From Oscarella lobularis (lineage: Eukaryota > Porifera > Homoscleromorpha > Homosclerophorida > Oscarellidae): a stretch of DNA of 64,000 nucleotides. Position numbers and translations under genes: made by a program. Within the stretch, counting starts at the first letter, position 1, and each line of letters starts with the position of its first letter. Of the stretch, positions 54,205 through 63,776 are shown one piece after another. The stretch covers positions 2,108,001-2,172,000 of the forward strand of contig NC_089188.1 of the NCBI RefSeq assembly GCF_947507565.1. The letters are read 5' to 3'. The notes under the pieces are model-generated. The model saw only the letters and a program-made list of their open reading frames with translations, was not told the origin of the DNA and made no database searches.

Positions 54205-57200
54205 TTAGTATTTTGGCGACGTTGGAGAGTAGCTTGGAGATGACGGACTGTACGCCGGCGAAGACGGCGAATAGCTCGGCGAAGTTGGCGAATATTTCGG
54301 CGACGTCGGCGAATATTTCGGCGACGTCGGCGAGTATTTCGGAGACGTCGGCGAATAGGACGGCGACGACGGCGAATAGCTCGGCGACATGGGCGAGTAC
54401 TTGGGACTCGTTGGCGAATACTTTGGACTCGTCGGCGAATACTTTGGGCTCGTCGGACTGTAGGACGGCGACGAAGGCGAGTAGGATGGAGACGACGGAG
54501 AATAGGATGGAGATGACGGCGAGTAGGACGGAGAAGATGGTGAATAGGACGGCGACGACGGTGAATAGGACGGCGACGTCGGCGAATATTTTGGGCTCGT
54601 CGGCGAATAGGACGGAGATGACGGCGAGTAGGACGGCGACGTCGGAGAGTATTTCGGACTTGACGGCGAGTAGGACGGCGACGTCGGCGAATATTTCGGA
54701 CTCGTCGGCGAATAGGACGGCGATAGAGGCGTGTAGGACGGCGACGTCGGCGAATACTTTGGCGACGTCGGAGAATATTTCGGCGACGTCGGCGAATACG
54801 TCGGTGACGTCGGCGAATATTTCGGAGACGTCGGACTGTACTTCGGCGACGTCGGCGTGTAGCCGGGCGACGTCGGAGAATAGAACGGCGACGTCGGTCC
54901 GCCCGGACTTGCCGGAGATGCCGGCTGGGGACTCCATCCCGGGCTCCATCCGCCGGGACTCAGCGCGCTTTCCGACGGCGCGTAGGGCGAGAATACGGCG
55001 CCGCCTGGCGTCGCGGCACCGCCGAATGCCGCCGGACTCCACGCTTCGTACGTCGGCGTGCTTTCGATGTGCGGCGTCATTTGCGCGGAAAGGCCCGGCG
55101 ACGCCGCCGTTTGGCCGTAGTAGGGCGATTGGCCCATTATCGTCATCATAGCCTGCGTTTTGACTGGTATCGGCTTCGCTTCCTTGCATTTTTCCGCGTC
55201 GAGGAACAGGTCAAAGCAGCCCGTTCCGAAGCGACCAATCTGACCGAGGATTATCGCTTCGCTGACGCCTTTTACCAGATCGAGTTCGCTGCAGGCGGCC
55301 GCTTCGATGAGAATATCGACGGTTTCTTCGAACGTGCAGCGCATGAGAGCGCCGCACTCTTGACGATTGACGCCGTGACGTGTAATTGCCATAATGTAGC
55401 CCTTCGTCGTCATAATATCGCAGAGGAGAGCGAGATGACGATGATTGACGTAGGTGCCGTCGAACGACAGCACGTGATTGATTTCCTTTTCAATTTGCTT
55501 TCGAACGGCTTCAATGCCCAAAACCTAGAAGAAATAGAACTCGTTGAATTTTTTCATTTCTTTTGTTTTCATACCGAAAATATTTCGCATATGTCGTTTG
55601 ATACGCTTCGAACCGGATCGACGAATTCCTCGCTGAGAACTTGCTTCAGATTGGTGCCGTCCGTTTCGAGAATCCACTCCTGTTGCTTCTTGATAGCGCC
55701 GTTTTCGTCGATCATCGTTCGCTTCTTGTTATCCTCTTTGGGAAGATGCATGTACACCTGCACACAAGAGGTGAGTTCATAAGAGAGAATAACCCTCTGA
55801 AGAAAAACGTACCTTTGATATCTGTTTGATTCCTTTGAGGGTCAAATCAGACAGCAAATTGGCCTCGATGCACTTAAGGAACGCGTCATCGTCCATTTTA
55901 AACAACTGCGTGTCATCCTACACATAAAACGGACCTACTATCGAACCACGGACTCCCCCTTCCTCTATAACAAACGTCTTCGAATTTGTCCTTTCCCTCC
56001 GTGTCGACGATGCGGATTCTCAGAACGAGTTTCTCGGCGTTGTCGTCGGTGAAGATGCAGTGAAGATCGTCGCCGAACGCCTGGCTGATTTTCTCCGCCA
56101 CTTGGTCCATCGTCAGCTGCTTGTCGGTCATGCGTTTGCGATCCAATTCGATGCGCAGTAGCCACGGCGATAGACGCTGAACGTCCACGTCGGGCATCTC
56201 GTAGTAAATGTTCACCCACTCCTGATCCTCGTCAATGACCGTGTCCATAGGATTGGGATCGTAGTAGATCGCCGTGTTCGACGTCACTTTTCTCAACGTC
56301 GCGTATTCTAACTTACACAGGACACCCTGAGAAAAAAATCATTATAATTCTAATAGACATTTGTTTTATTCGTTTTCTTCTTACCTTGCATTTTTCGGCG
56401 TCTTTCGCCGCCTGTCCCAAAAGGAAGACGGTCAGCGACGGCGTCTTGGGTTTCTTTGACACGTTGATCAATTCCTTGAGTCGAGGCACGCCGAGCGTCA
56501 CGTTCTTCGCCGATACGCCGGCGTAGTGAAACGTATTCAGCGTCATTTGCGTGCACGGCTGCCCGATGCTCTGAGCGGCCAAAGCGCCGACCATTTCACC
56601 GGGATGAGCCTGAGGAGAAAATCGCGCGTGTTTTCTTCAATAAAGTAACGCAGCTGACTATAAAAAAGCGCAGCGCGCGTCGCACGAGAATTTTATCTAG
56701 CACATTTTATGTGAACTGGAGGATACGAGAGAACTCCAGTCTGAGATTTCATGTGCCTCTCTATCACAGCGCCACTCTCTCTATCTTATTAACTTACCAC
56801 GGACTGTTTGAATTTGTCTTCGATTTCGCCAAGCAGCCAATCAAACGATTCGGACGTCAGTTTGTGTTCGACGATGACTTTGCGAGAACTCAGCGTCGAG
56901 TGGAGCAAAACGGAGAAGAGAAGCGTCGCGTTTTGCTGCGCTTCCTTGCTGATAAAGTCGACCCCGTCGACGATAATAAGCCTTCGTTTCAGATTGTCAA
57001 GATCTGAAGGATTAATTACAAAAAAATTGTCGCCGACGCTGAGTTTGGAACTTACCGTCAATGACTTTGTGCGGCGGCAAATCGGTCGTCTTTCGCACGT
57101 CAATGCGGAAAGTTTTCTGAGCGTCGCGAATGAGACGTTCCAGATTCACGGGCAGAACGGTCTACGACGCGACGACATTTCCGCGACGTTGTCTCTACTT

Positions 57201-60200
57201 TTTTTCTCTCTCTCTTTTTTTCTTACCCTGCCTTCGAGTCGAGGAAATATGCGCCGAATCGTTTCTCTGTCGTCTTGCAACTGCTCCCATTCCCTGTCGA
57301 TCTTCTGCTGTACTTCGGGATCGGTGATAATCGTGTGAACGATATCGTCGTCCAAGTGTCGTCGCATCATTCTAAACAGAGCCCATTCTAATAGAAAATC
57401 CCGCTCTCGTGGAACTACTAGGAATAGAACTAGGAGAAGTGAGACTACTTATAACACAACCTTTTTAGCTTGCAACTACATAAGTAGGACTACAAGAACT
57501 TGGACACTACTGACCTCTCATCGCTATAATTGAACCGGAATCGTCGTTCAAAAGCGTCGTTCGATGCGCTGATCGTCGGCAACGACTGGAACTCGACCGT
57601 CGCTCCATCCATGCCGTCTTCCCCGTATAAAAACTGCACGACTTGCTGCTGAGCGTTTCTCACCGTCCCGTCGTACTGAACCATGAGAGATTCCATGGCC
57701 TTGATCAAGCGACGCTGTATATAACCCGTTTCGCTCGTCTTGACCGCCGTGTCGATGAGACCCTCTCGACCGCCCATGGCGTGGAAGAAAAACTCGGTTG
57801 GCGTCAGACCGGCCAAGTAGGAATTTTCTACAAAACCGCGACTTTCTGGACCGTAGTCATCTTTGATGAAGTGGGGTAGAGTGCGATGGCGAAATCCAAA
57901 CGGAATTCGTTTTCCCTCGACGTTTTGCTGACCCACGCAGGCAATTACCTTGGGGGGAGGGGAGGAGAAAAATATTTAAAAATGCGAATGTCTTTGTGGG
58001 ATTGATTACCTGAGAGATATTGATTTTGGATCCTTTTGAACCAGCGACGACCATGGCCTTGAAGTTATTGTACCAGGAAAGTGACTTCTGTGCACTGCCA
58101 CCTGTTTTGTCTCGCGCATCGTTTAGAATACGATTGACCTAGCGAAGCAATATTATGACGAATTATGACAACCCCTCTTTTCATTACCTGGTTTTCGAAT
58201 GTTTGTCTCAGAGAGTTTCCCGGCGTCGGAGTCAGTTCGTCGTTGTGCGCTTTCTCAATCACGTCAATCACTTCGCGCTACACGTAGCAATCAAAGCACA
58301 CTGCCCCTTTATCCAATCAACCTCTCTTCTCTCACCTTTGCTTTGCGAATCGTTCGCTGTATATCGCCGTACGTGTCCGAATCGGCAATGCAGTCGCCAA
58401 TCCCGATGGAGTGTCCCTCTAGAAGAAGCCAATTGTTGACGACGCCTTGGACGTTGTCATAGAAAGCGCGCGCCACTTCGTGGCCCATTTCACGTGCAAT
58501 CATGTGCACCAGACTTCCGGCCGACGTCCCCAACGATTTCTTACACAAAATCCCCGTCAAGAATTTCCCATTTTCAATCAAAACCTAAAACGAAAAAACA
58601 ATTAGAAATAAACGCTTATTCGGTTATTTATCCTTTTACCCTTGTATCACCAGGGGTTATGTGAGTGTAAGGCCCGGAATCTTCGCTGTCGTCGTGATCG
58701 CTGTGAAATTGAATATAATTGACGCGTTTCGGAATAATGAGACTGAAAATCTGTTTTCCCGTCCACAGAGGCTTCGGCTTGAGTATCGCCGGCTTGGGCA
58801 TCTTCGCATTCCAAGACGGCACCCACATCAACAAATTCATCACATCCTCCTAGAAAAAAAATTTAAACCGAGGAAAAAAATTGATGCAAGGCTGCGGACT
58901 TTTTCCATGAAGACGTTTCGTTTCGAGAATTTTCTCACGCCCGTCAGCGTGTCCTGCACAATGCCCATGACGGGCTTGTTGGACTGCGGCGTGATGAGCT
59001 GACGCGGGACCATGAGCAATTCCTGTATTTCAGCACGCGTTTCGAGACTCTGAGGCACGTGCATGTTCATCTCGTCTCCATCAAAATCCGCATTATAGGG
59101 AGTCGTCGCACTGAGAAGAGACGTGATGAATTGAGTACTATCCTGGGGGTTATACATACCAGAGGTTGAGACGAAACGTTGAGTAGGGTAAAACGCGGAT
59201 ACGATGGCCCATCATGGACATGCGATGAAGAGTCGGTTGCCGATTGAACAGGACCAAGTCCCCGTTCAATAAATGACGTTCAACCTATAGGTAAATTAAT
59301 TAATCGATACGGGAAATAAACGAGAGAGCCTATTCTATAAAAGATAGTATATTCAGACAGCATCTTTAGTGCTATATACTGCCACCTATTGGAGGGTTCT
59401 ACCATTGCTGGATCCAATATACAAGCCATGCGTTCATCCCAATAACTAAGTATATATGCATGGATAAACTCCTCCTCTTTTACCTTGTCGCCGAATGTCA
59501 AGTGGATGTCACTTGGCATGGGATGATAACGCAGATCGATTCTCTGGTTGTCTCGCATGACGTATCTAGCCCCGGGATACTGATTCGGTCCGCGATTCAC
59601 CATCGATTGCAGCCTGAAAGCAACACAACGTCTCTATCCTAATACATCTAATTCTTAAGCCTGTTTCACATGTTGATGTTGAGTGAAGAGACGATGTCTG
59701 GATAGGTGAGATTCTGAGCAATTGAACGCGGCACGCCTACTTCGTCGATACGGATATTCACGTCGGGTGTGATGACGGCGCGAGCGGAAAAATCGACGCG
59801 TTTTCCCATGAGATTGCCTCGAATACGACCCTCCTTTCCCTTCAAGCGTTGTTTGACCGACTTCAAAGGACGTCCCGACTTTTGCACAGCCTAAAAGAGA
59901 GAGAGAGAGAACACGTGCTAGAAAGAACATACGTTTATTCAATTATTTACTTTTGGCATTCCAGGAATTTCATTGTCCATGAAGGTTGCCACGTGATATT
60001 GAAGAATCTTGACGTCTTCGAGTAGCAAATGAGGAGCGGCACCGTTCTCCTCATCTCGTCTCAAATTGTTATTCGCTTTGACCACATCCGCAAGTTTGTG
60101 CGTCAAATCATCCTGGGAAGAGAGACAAAATCAAAATAATTCTAATAAATAAATAAATGATTATTTTTTTACTTGATTCTTGTGTCTTCCGTCCATGATG

Positions 60201-61118
60201 ACGGCCGGACGAACGCAGAGAGGCGGCACCAACAGGACACTGATGATCATCCATTCGGGTCGCGAGAACCTCGGATTCATGCCCATCACTTGGCACTCGT
60301 CGTCTGATATCGCCTTGAATATTTCAATGACTCGTTCGGCACTCAAAGTCATTTTCTTCTCCTGGCTCTCATCAGGAACTGTCTGCCATTCGGCTGTCAG
60401 TTCGAGACCTCGTTTGCGCAGTTTCGGCTGATGACGACCGCAGCCAACGTACGGCTAAAACAAAAATATATTAATTAATTAATTAATCAATCATTAATTA
60501 ATTAATATTGCCTTTTTTCCTCCCTCGTCGTCGCCGCCATCCGTCCAGCCGCACACCATCTTCGATTTGCACAAATCATAGATGGCTCGTCGTCGTTTCA
60601 TGCCGCTCGTACGATTTTTTTCGAAGACTCCCTTCACCTGAGGCCCGTCCTAAAGTAAGCAACACCGTACGGTCGATTATTTTTTCTCGCCTTTTCCCTC
60701 CCCCTTACCGGATCGACTCGAAGTCGCGAGCAGAAAAAACAGACGCATCGAAGCACCTTCAGAATTCGCGTGAGAAATTCGACGTGAAAGACGGGCTTCG
60801 CCAAGTCGATGTGTCCGATGTGACCCGGGCATTCGGACATGTTGCCGGCGCACGTCTGGCATCGGGACGCCCGTTCGATGACGCCCTGGCGCGGATCGTT
60901 CAGACCGCCTAGTTTCGGCTTTCCTGCTTCCATTGTGTACGGATAGCGAATGCCTTCGGTTGTTACTGAGAGCGCTTTCTGCGTTGCGACACGAAATCGT
61001 CGCGCGCGCGTCGTTTTTTAGTGGGAGGTGTTTCGCTTACGATTTCCTCGGGGCCGAGGATTCCGAATTGGACGCGTTTTACTTTGCGCACGGGCGCCGT
61101 GGAGTCGTGCGTTGTCAT
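54205..61118 (-). CDS. POLR2A: RNA polymerase II largest subunit RPB1
   Basis: Catalytic subunit of RNA polymerase II. It starts [20 protein letters not shown] (ATG at 61118). The zinc-binding clamp follows ([20 protein letters not shown], with [13 protein letters not shown]). The active-site loop [17 protein letters not shown] is at about 59060-59097 and binds the catalytic Mg2+. Trigger-loop and bridge-helix exons follow: [40 protein letters not shown] and [21 protein letters not shown]. The last exon (54205-55521) carries the C-terminal domain of 32 heptads (counted), most YSPTSPx or YSPSSPx, 14 of them with Lys in position 7. The stop follows the last Tyr directly, with no acidic tail like that of vertebrates. 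The gene has more than a dozen short introns, one (56610-56797) with a candidate snoRNA. Confidence 0.97.
54208..54870 (-). repeat. Tandem heptad-repeat DNA of the RPB1 C-terminal domain
   Basis: About 32 units of 21 bp with near-identical codons (for example YSP followed by ACGTCGCC or TCGTCGCC) encode the CTD. The repetition also creates a long spurious open frame on the opposite strand. Variation in repeat number between alleles is likely. Confidence 0.9.
56626..56756 (-). ncRNA. Candidate intronic H/ACA box snoRNA in RPB1
   Basis: Inside the 188 bp RPB1 intron (56610-56797), read on the gene strand, there is a hairpin at 56700-56756. Its outer stem is GCACAT/ATGTGC and its inner stem ACTGGAG/CTCCAGT. 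They are separated by an open internal loop of 9-10 nt on each side, as in a pseudouridylation pocket. One base after it is AGATAA, which fits the H box ANANNA. A second hairpin follows with inner stem ACGC..GCTG/CAGC..GCGT and a short TTCT/AGAA closing stem. ACA then lies at 56629-56631, three nt from the inferred end. The whole is about 131 nt, the usual size for the class. This would guide pseudouridine formation in rRNA or snRNA; the target was not worked out. Found by eye, with no folding program run. Confidence 0.5.
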
Positions 61119-61335
61119 CGTGCGTGTTTTTGACCGGTGGACGACTCGCTTTCGATGGGAAAAAGCCCGATATCGACCAGCGATTGTCCCGATGTGCGAA
61201 GGGCTGCGCGGTCGCGTTTATATACTGCGGCGTGAGGGTCGGGCAGGGGCACCTTGCGTAATGGAACACGTGTGTGCGCACGCAGAGAATAGGCGTGTAT
61301 GCGTCATCGTATAGATTCTACTGTACGTTAGTTAA

Positions 61336-62116
61336 TTAATCTTCAAGAATCATCTTTTTTTCTACAATATATTTTATGCACTGCAATAGTATGTTTCTTT
61401 GTCGCCGAATTTCGTTATCAAGAAGCTAGCAGAAAGAGTGTCAGTTAGTCAACTAAAAAAATTGGAACATACCTTCTGAAGTAGAGTTGGCTGCTTGGTG
61501 ATAAATCGCTTTCGATTCGATCTCGAGGACACCTCTTTTACAGGCGCAGGTGGCTGAACTTTCTCCACAACAGAATGTTGAGCAGTATCCTCATTGCAAT
61601 CCGAATCGCTTTCATACTCGCCCAGAGCTTCTAGTCCGCCTTTTACTTTAGATACACTCGACCTTGGGAAATTTCTGAAGAACAATGATATTTGAATTAA
61701 ATTAATTAATTAAATCAACTTGCCTCTTTCTGTCCAATCTCCATTGTTCGATTTCTTTCGGCGTGACAAGTCGAGGAATCGCAGGCTTCCACATATCGAG
61801 ATCTCGACTGAGAACGCTTCCCTGACCTCGGCCTCTGCCCCGGCCCCGACCGCGGAACCCACGAGACGGGCCCCTTCGATTTTCCCATCTCTGATTATGA
61901 TTTTTCCATCTGCCTCGACTATTTCCTGCCGAATCCTGCAAATATTTCGCGTAGGGTCCTGGAATAGCAGAGGGCTGCTGAAAAACAGAGACGAGACTTC
62001 GAAAACTTTCTTCAATCAACGCAGAGACTAACCAAATGATTCCTGTACATCGAGAGACTGTTTTGAAACGTATTGAGTGTCGGTGGAGGGCCCAAAAGAC
62101 TTGGCAAAAGCGACAT
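61336..62116 (-). CDS. NUFIP1: NUFIP1-like snoRNP assembly factor without the zinc finger
   Basis: Homologue of NUFIP1/Rsa1, a factor for box C/D snoRNP assembly with the R2TP machinery. It starts MSLLPSLLGPPPTLNTFQNS (ATG at 62116). An Arg/Gly-rich RNA-binding-like stretch follows (RGFRGRGRGRGRGQG). Then comes the hallmark segment VTPKEIEQWRLDRKRNFP, split by a GC-AG intron (donor AG|GCAAGT at 61722-61723), and an acidic linker. The C-terminal block, KQPTLLQKLLDNEIRRQRN then LLQCIKYIV, resembles the conserved C-terminus of the family. TAA is at 61336. At about 210 residues it is much shorter than vertebrate NUFIP1, and I see no C2H2 zinc finger. An upstream in-frame ATG further 5' would overlap NDUFB3 on the other strand and is less likely. 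Confidence 0.8.
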
Positions 62117-62147
62117 CGTGTCTACGGCGTGCGCTAACCGATCCAAG
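62117..62147. promoter_or_regulatory. Very short bidirectional promoter of NUFIP1 and NDUFB3
   Basis: Only 31 bp separate the two divergent start codons (62116 minus, 62148 plus). The transcripts' 5' ends probably overlap, or each promoter lies partly in the other's coding region. No TATA box is seen. Confidence 0.5.
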
Positions 62148-62357
62148 ATGTCGTCGTCGCCCGGTGGCCGATTCGTGCCCACGAAAGATCCCTGGGAGCG
62201 TCTCGACGCGTGGAGACGAGCGCCCGGCATTAACCGCGCTTCGAACATAAGAAGGATGTTTCCTGGACTCGGGATAGGCTTCGGCGCGTTCGTAATCGCC
62301 GTTGGCGTGGAAACGATCATGAAAGGCGACGAAAAGTCGAAAGAAAAAGACGCCTAG
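62148..62357 (+). CDS. NDUFB3: NADH dehydrogenase 1 beta subcomplex subunit 3 (complex I B12)
   Basis: Small accessory subunit of respiratory complex I in the inner mitochondrial membrane. Single exon of 69 residues, starting MSSSPGGRFVPTKDPWERLD. The family signature DPWxRxxAWR is present (DPWERLDAWR), followed by RMFPGLGIGFGAFVIAVGVE, the single membrane segment, and a Lys-rich end, KGDEKSKEKDA. It is shorter at the N-terminus than vertebrate NDUFB3, which is common outside vertebrates. The open frame continues further 5' (62073), but that part lies on the other gene's promoter and first exon and lacks family residues, so the ATG at 62148 is chosen. A poly(A) signal lies about 94 bp after the stop. 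Confidence 0.9.
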   Translation: MSSSPGGRFVPTKDPWERLDAWRRAPGINRASNIRRMFPGLGIGFGAFVIAVGVETIMKGDEKSKEKDA

Positions 62358-62450
62358 TAGTCGTATTTGCCTGAAAAAAGGAAGAGAAATGCATGTTACT
62401 TGTAAATCGCCCTCCTCCGCGTGGAAACGATCGTACGTATTGCTATTGTA

Positions 62451-62456
62451 AATAAA
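62451..62456 (+). other. Polyadenylation signal of NDUFB3
   Basis: AATAAA within GTAAATAAAATTC, 94 bp after the NDUFB3 stop and about 23 bp before the convergent GPATCH4 stop codon. The 3' ends of the two genes therefore overlap or nearly touch. Confidence 0.6.
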
Positions 62457-62478
62457 ATTCTCAATCAAACGTCTCTCT

Positions 62479-63206
62479 CTACGTAGTCGCGTGCTTTTCT
62501 AAGTGTTCTTCTTGCTTTTTTAAACGCTGCAGTTTTCCTGCTAACCTGATTCCATGTCTTGCAGCTCTGCTTGATTAAAAATACTAATCCCTGAGTCAGG
62601 CGTGCAGAAGGTCACTTTACCTGTGTCCTGTTCTTCCGCCACACAGTCCTAGCACGTCTTTTCTATAGACAAGGATTCCTAGCTAATAAATCGCGAGTGT
62701 GAGTTGAAATTTACGCCGTAGGTGCGCTTTTTTCTTCGTCTTCTTCATGATCATCACCAGCTTTGACGAAAATCTTTTTCTTGACACTACTATCTGCTTT
62801 GGGAGCCACTTTATTCTTGACACCATCGAATTTGACACAAACTTCTCCCTAAAGAATTGATTAGATGATGGAGCAGATACTGTCTAAGATTACGAACGTC
62901 TGTGTCGGTGTGGAGGGCGATTTGCTTCGCTGAACTGTTGAACGCATCCGTCCACCAGTCGTTCGTCAATTCAGAAGCAAGGCTACTTCCGATCTGTTCA
63001 TATTACGGTCAAAAGAACTCGCTCGAAAGCCGTACTCACTCCTCTTCGATCTCTCTTCAACGATGCTCGAATAGGATCGACGATTCCGTCCTCTTTCTTG
63101 CCAAGACCAATACCTAGAAACATTCTAAGGATTTGGAGACGCTTCGGCAGCTTCGAATACCTCGTTTCCACCCATGCTTTCGCATCTCTTCCGCGGCGAA
63201 GTCCAT
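62479..63206 (-). CDS. GPATCH4: G-patch domain protein, GPATCH4 homologue
   Basis: Nuclear/nucleolar protein whose G-patch is expected to activate a DEAH-box helicase. It starts MDFAAEEMRKHGWKRGIGLG (ATG at 63206). The G-patch continues KKEDGIVDPIRASLKRD and GIGSSL across two introns. Next is the family segment LTNDWWTDAFNSSAKQI (human TNHWWNELFN) and a Lys/Glu-rich tail (GDDHEEDEEKSAPTA). The second conserved block, DVLGLCGGRTGHRAARHG then IRLAGKLQRLKKQEE, ends HATT with TAG at 62479-62481. I place the last exons by phase-matched splices at the GCGTAAAT donor near 62712 and the ACAGGTAAAG donor near 62607. One donor, near 62907 (GTTCGT), is weak and uncertain. Length is about 180 residues, without the long Lys/Glu repeats of the vertebrate protein. 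The 5' end might have one more upstream exon. Confidence 0.78.
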
Positions 63207-63776
63207 GGTACGGGATCCCGGGAGGGGGCGTGAAAATTACTTGACCGTAATGCTATATTTCAATCAATAACTAGAGAATGATGGCCCGGTGTTCACCGTG
63301 TTTCCATCATGCAGAGCCTCCCACCGCTTACCGTACGCGAGTGCATAACATAGTGTGACGTCATAATTTTTTATGTTGTCACATATTCACGTGGTCATTA
63401 CAGCCGTTAGCTACTACAGCTTAGTCCTACGTACATACTGTAAATACTTGCATGATTGCAATGTTTTCCTAATTAGGCGCTTTTCTGACGTACTGTATTT
63501 GATAATGTGCTCTGCATTTGAGGACCTATAGTATGCATGTGTACGAGAGTGTGTACGAGTCATATTTCCTGTTACCCGTACATGCGTACATACCCACCCA
63601 CATACTGTACATGAGTGGATACTTTTGATTGTGACGTCAGAGCGTGACAATCAAAACTGTCGTTTCGGTTTCTCAGCGCATTTATAACACGGAAAATAGC
63701 ACAGATCAATTGGAAACAGGGGTTTCTAAGCATTTTTTCCGTTTATGAAAGAAAAAACGCTTTATTCGCGCCGTAA
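63207..63776. other. Intergenic region upstream of GPATCH4
   Basis: 570 bp without a supported gene. It contains two TGACGTCA-type sites (about 63356-63364 and 63631-63640), of which one probably serves GPATCH4. It also has several variants of TACATACTGTA and GTACATGCGTACATAC (63430-63610). The last part may belong to the degenerate 5' portion of the retrotransposon fragment. Confidence 0.4.

Noticed and set aside
54213-55151. 312-codon plus-strand open frame with repeated Thr/Ala/Ser pattern
   Set aside because: It is the antisense reading of the 21 bp CTD repeats of RPB1. The repetition keeps the frame open without selection.
57372-57514. Second possible snoRNA in another long RPB1 intron
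   Set aside because: There are short inverted repeats (CTTG/CAAG) but no convincing pocketed hairpin pair with H and ACA boxes at the right spacing.
62012-62320. Longer N-terminal extension of NUFIP1 running antisense through NDUFB3
   Set aside because: The NDUFB3 frame has the clear family signature. The extension shows no known motif and would require full coding overlap, so the ATG at 62116 is preferred.
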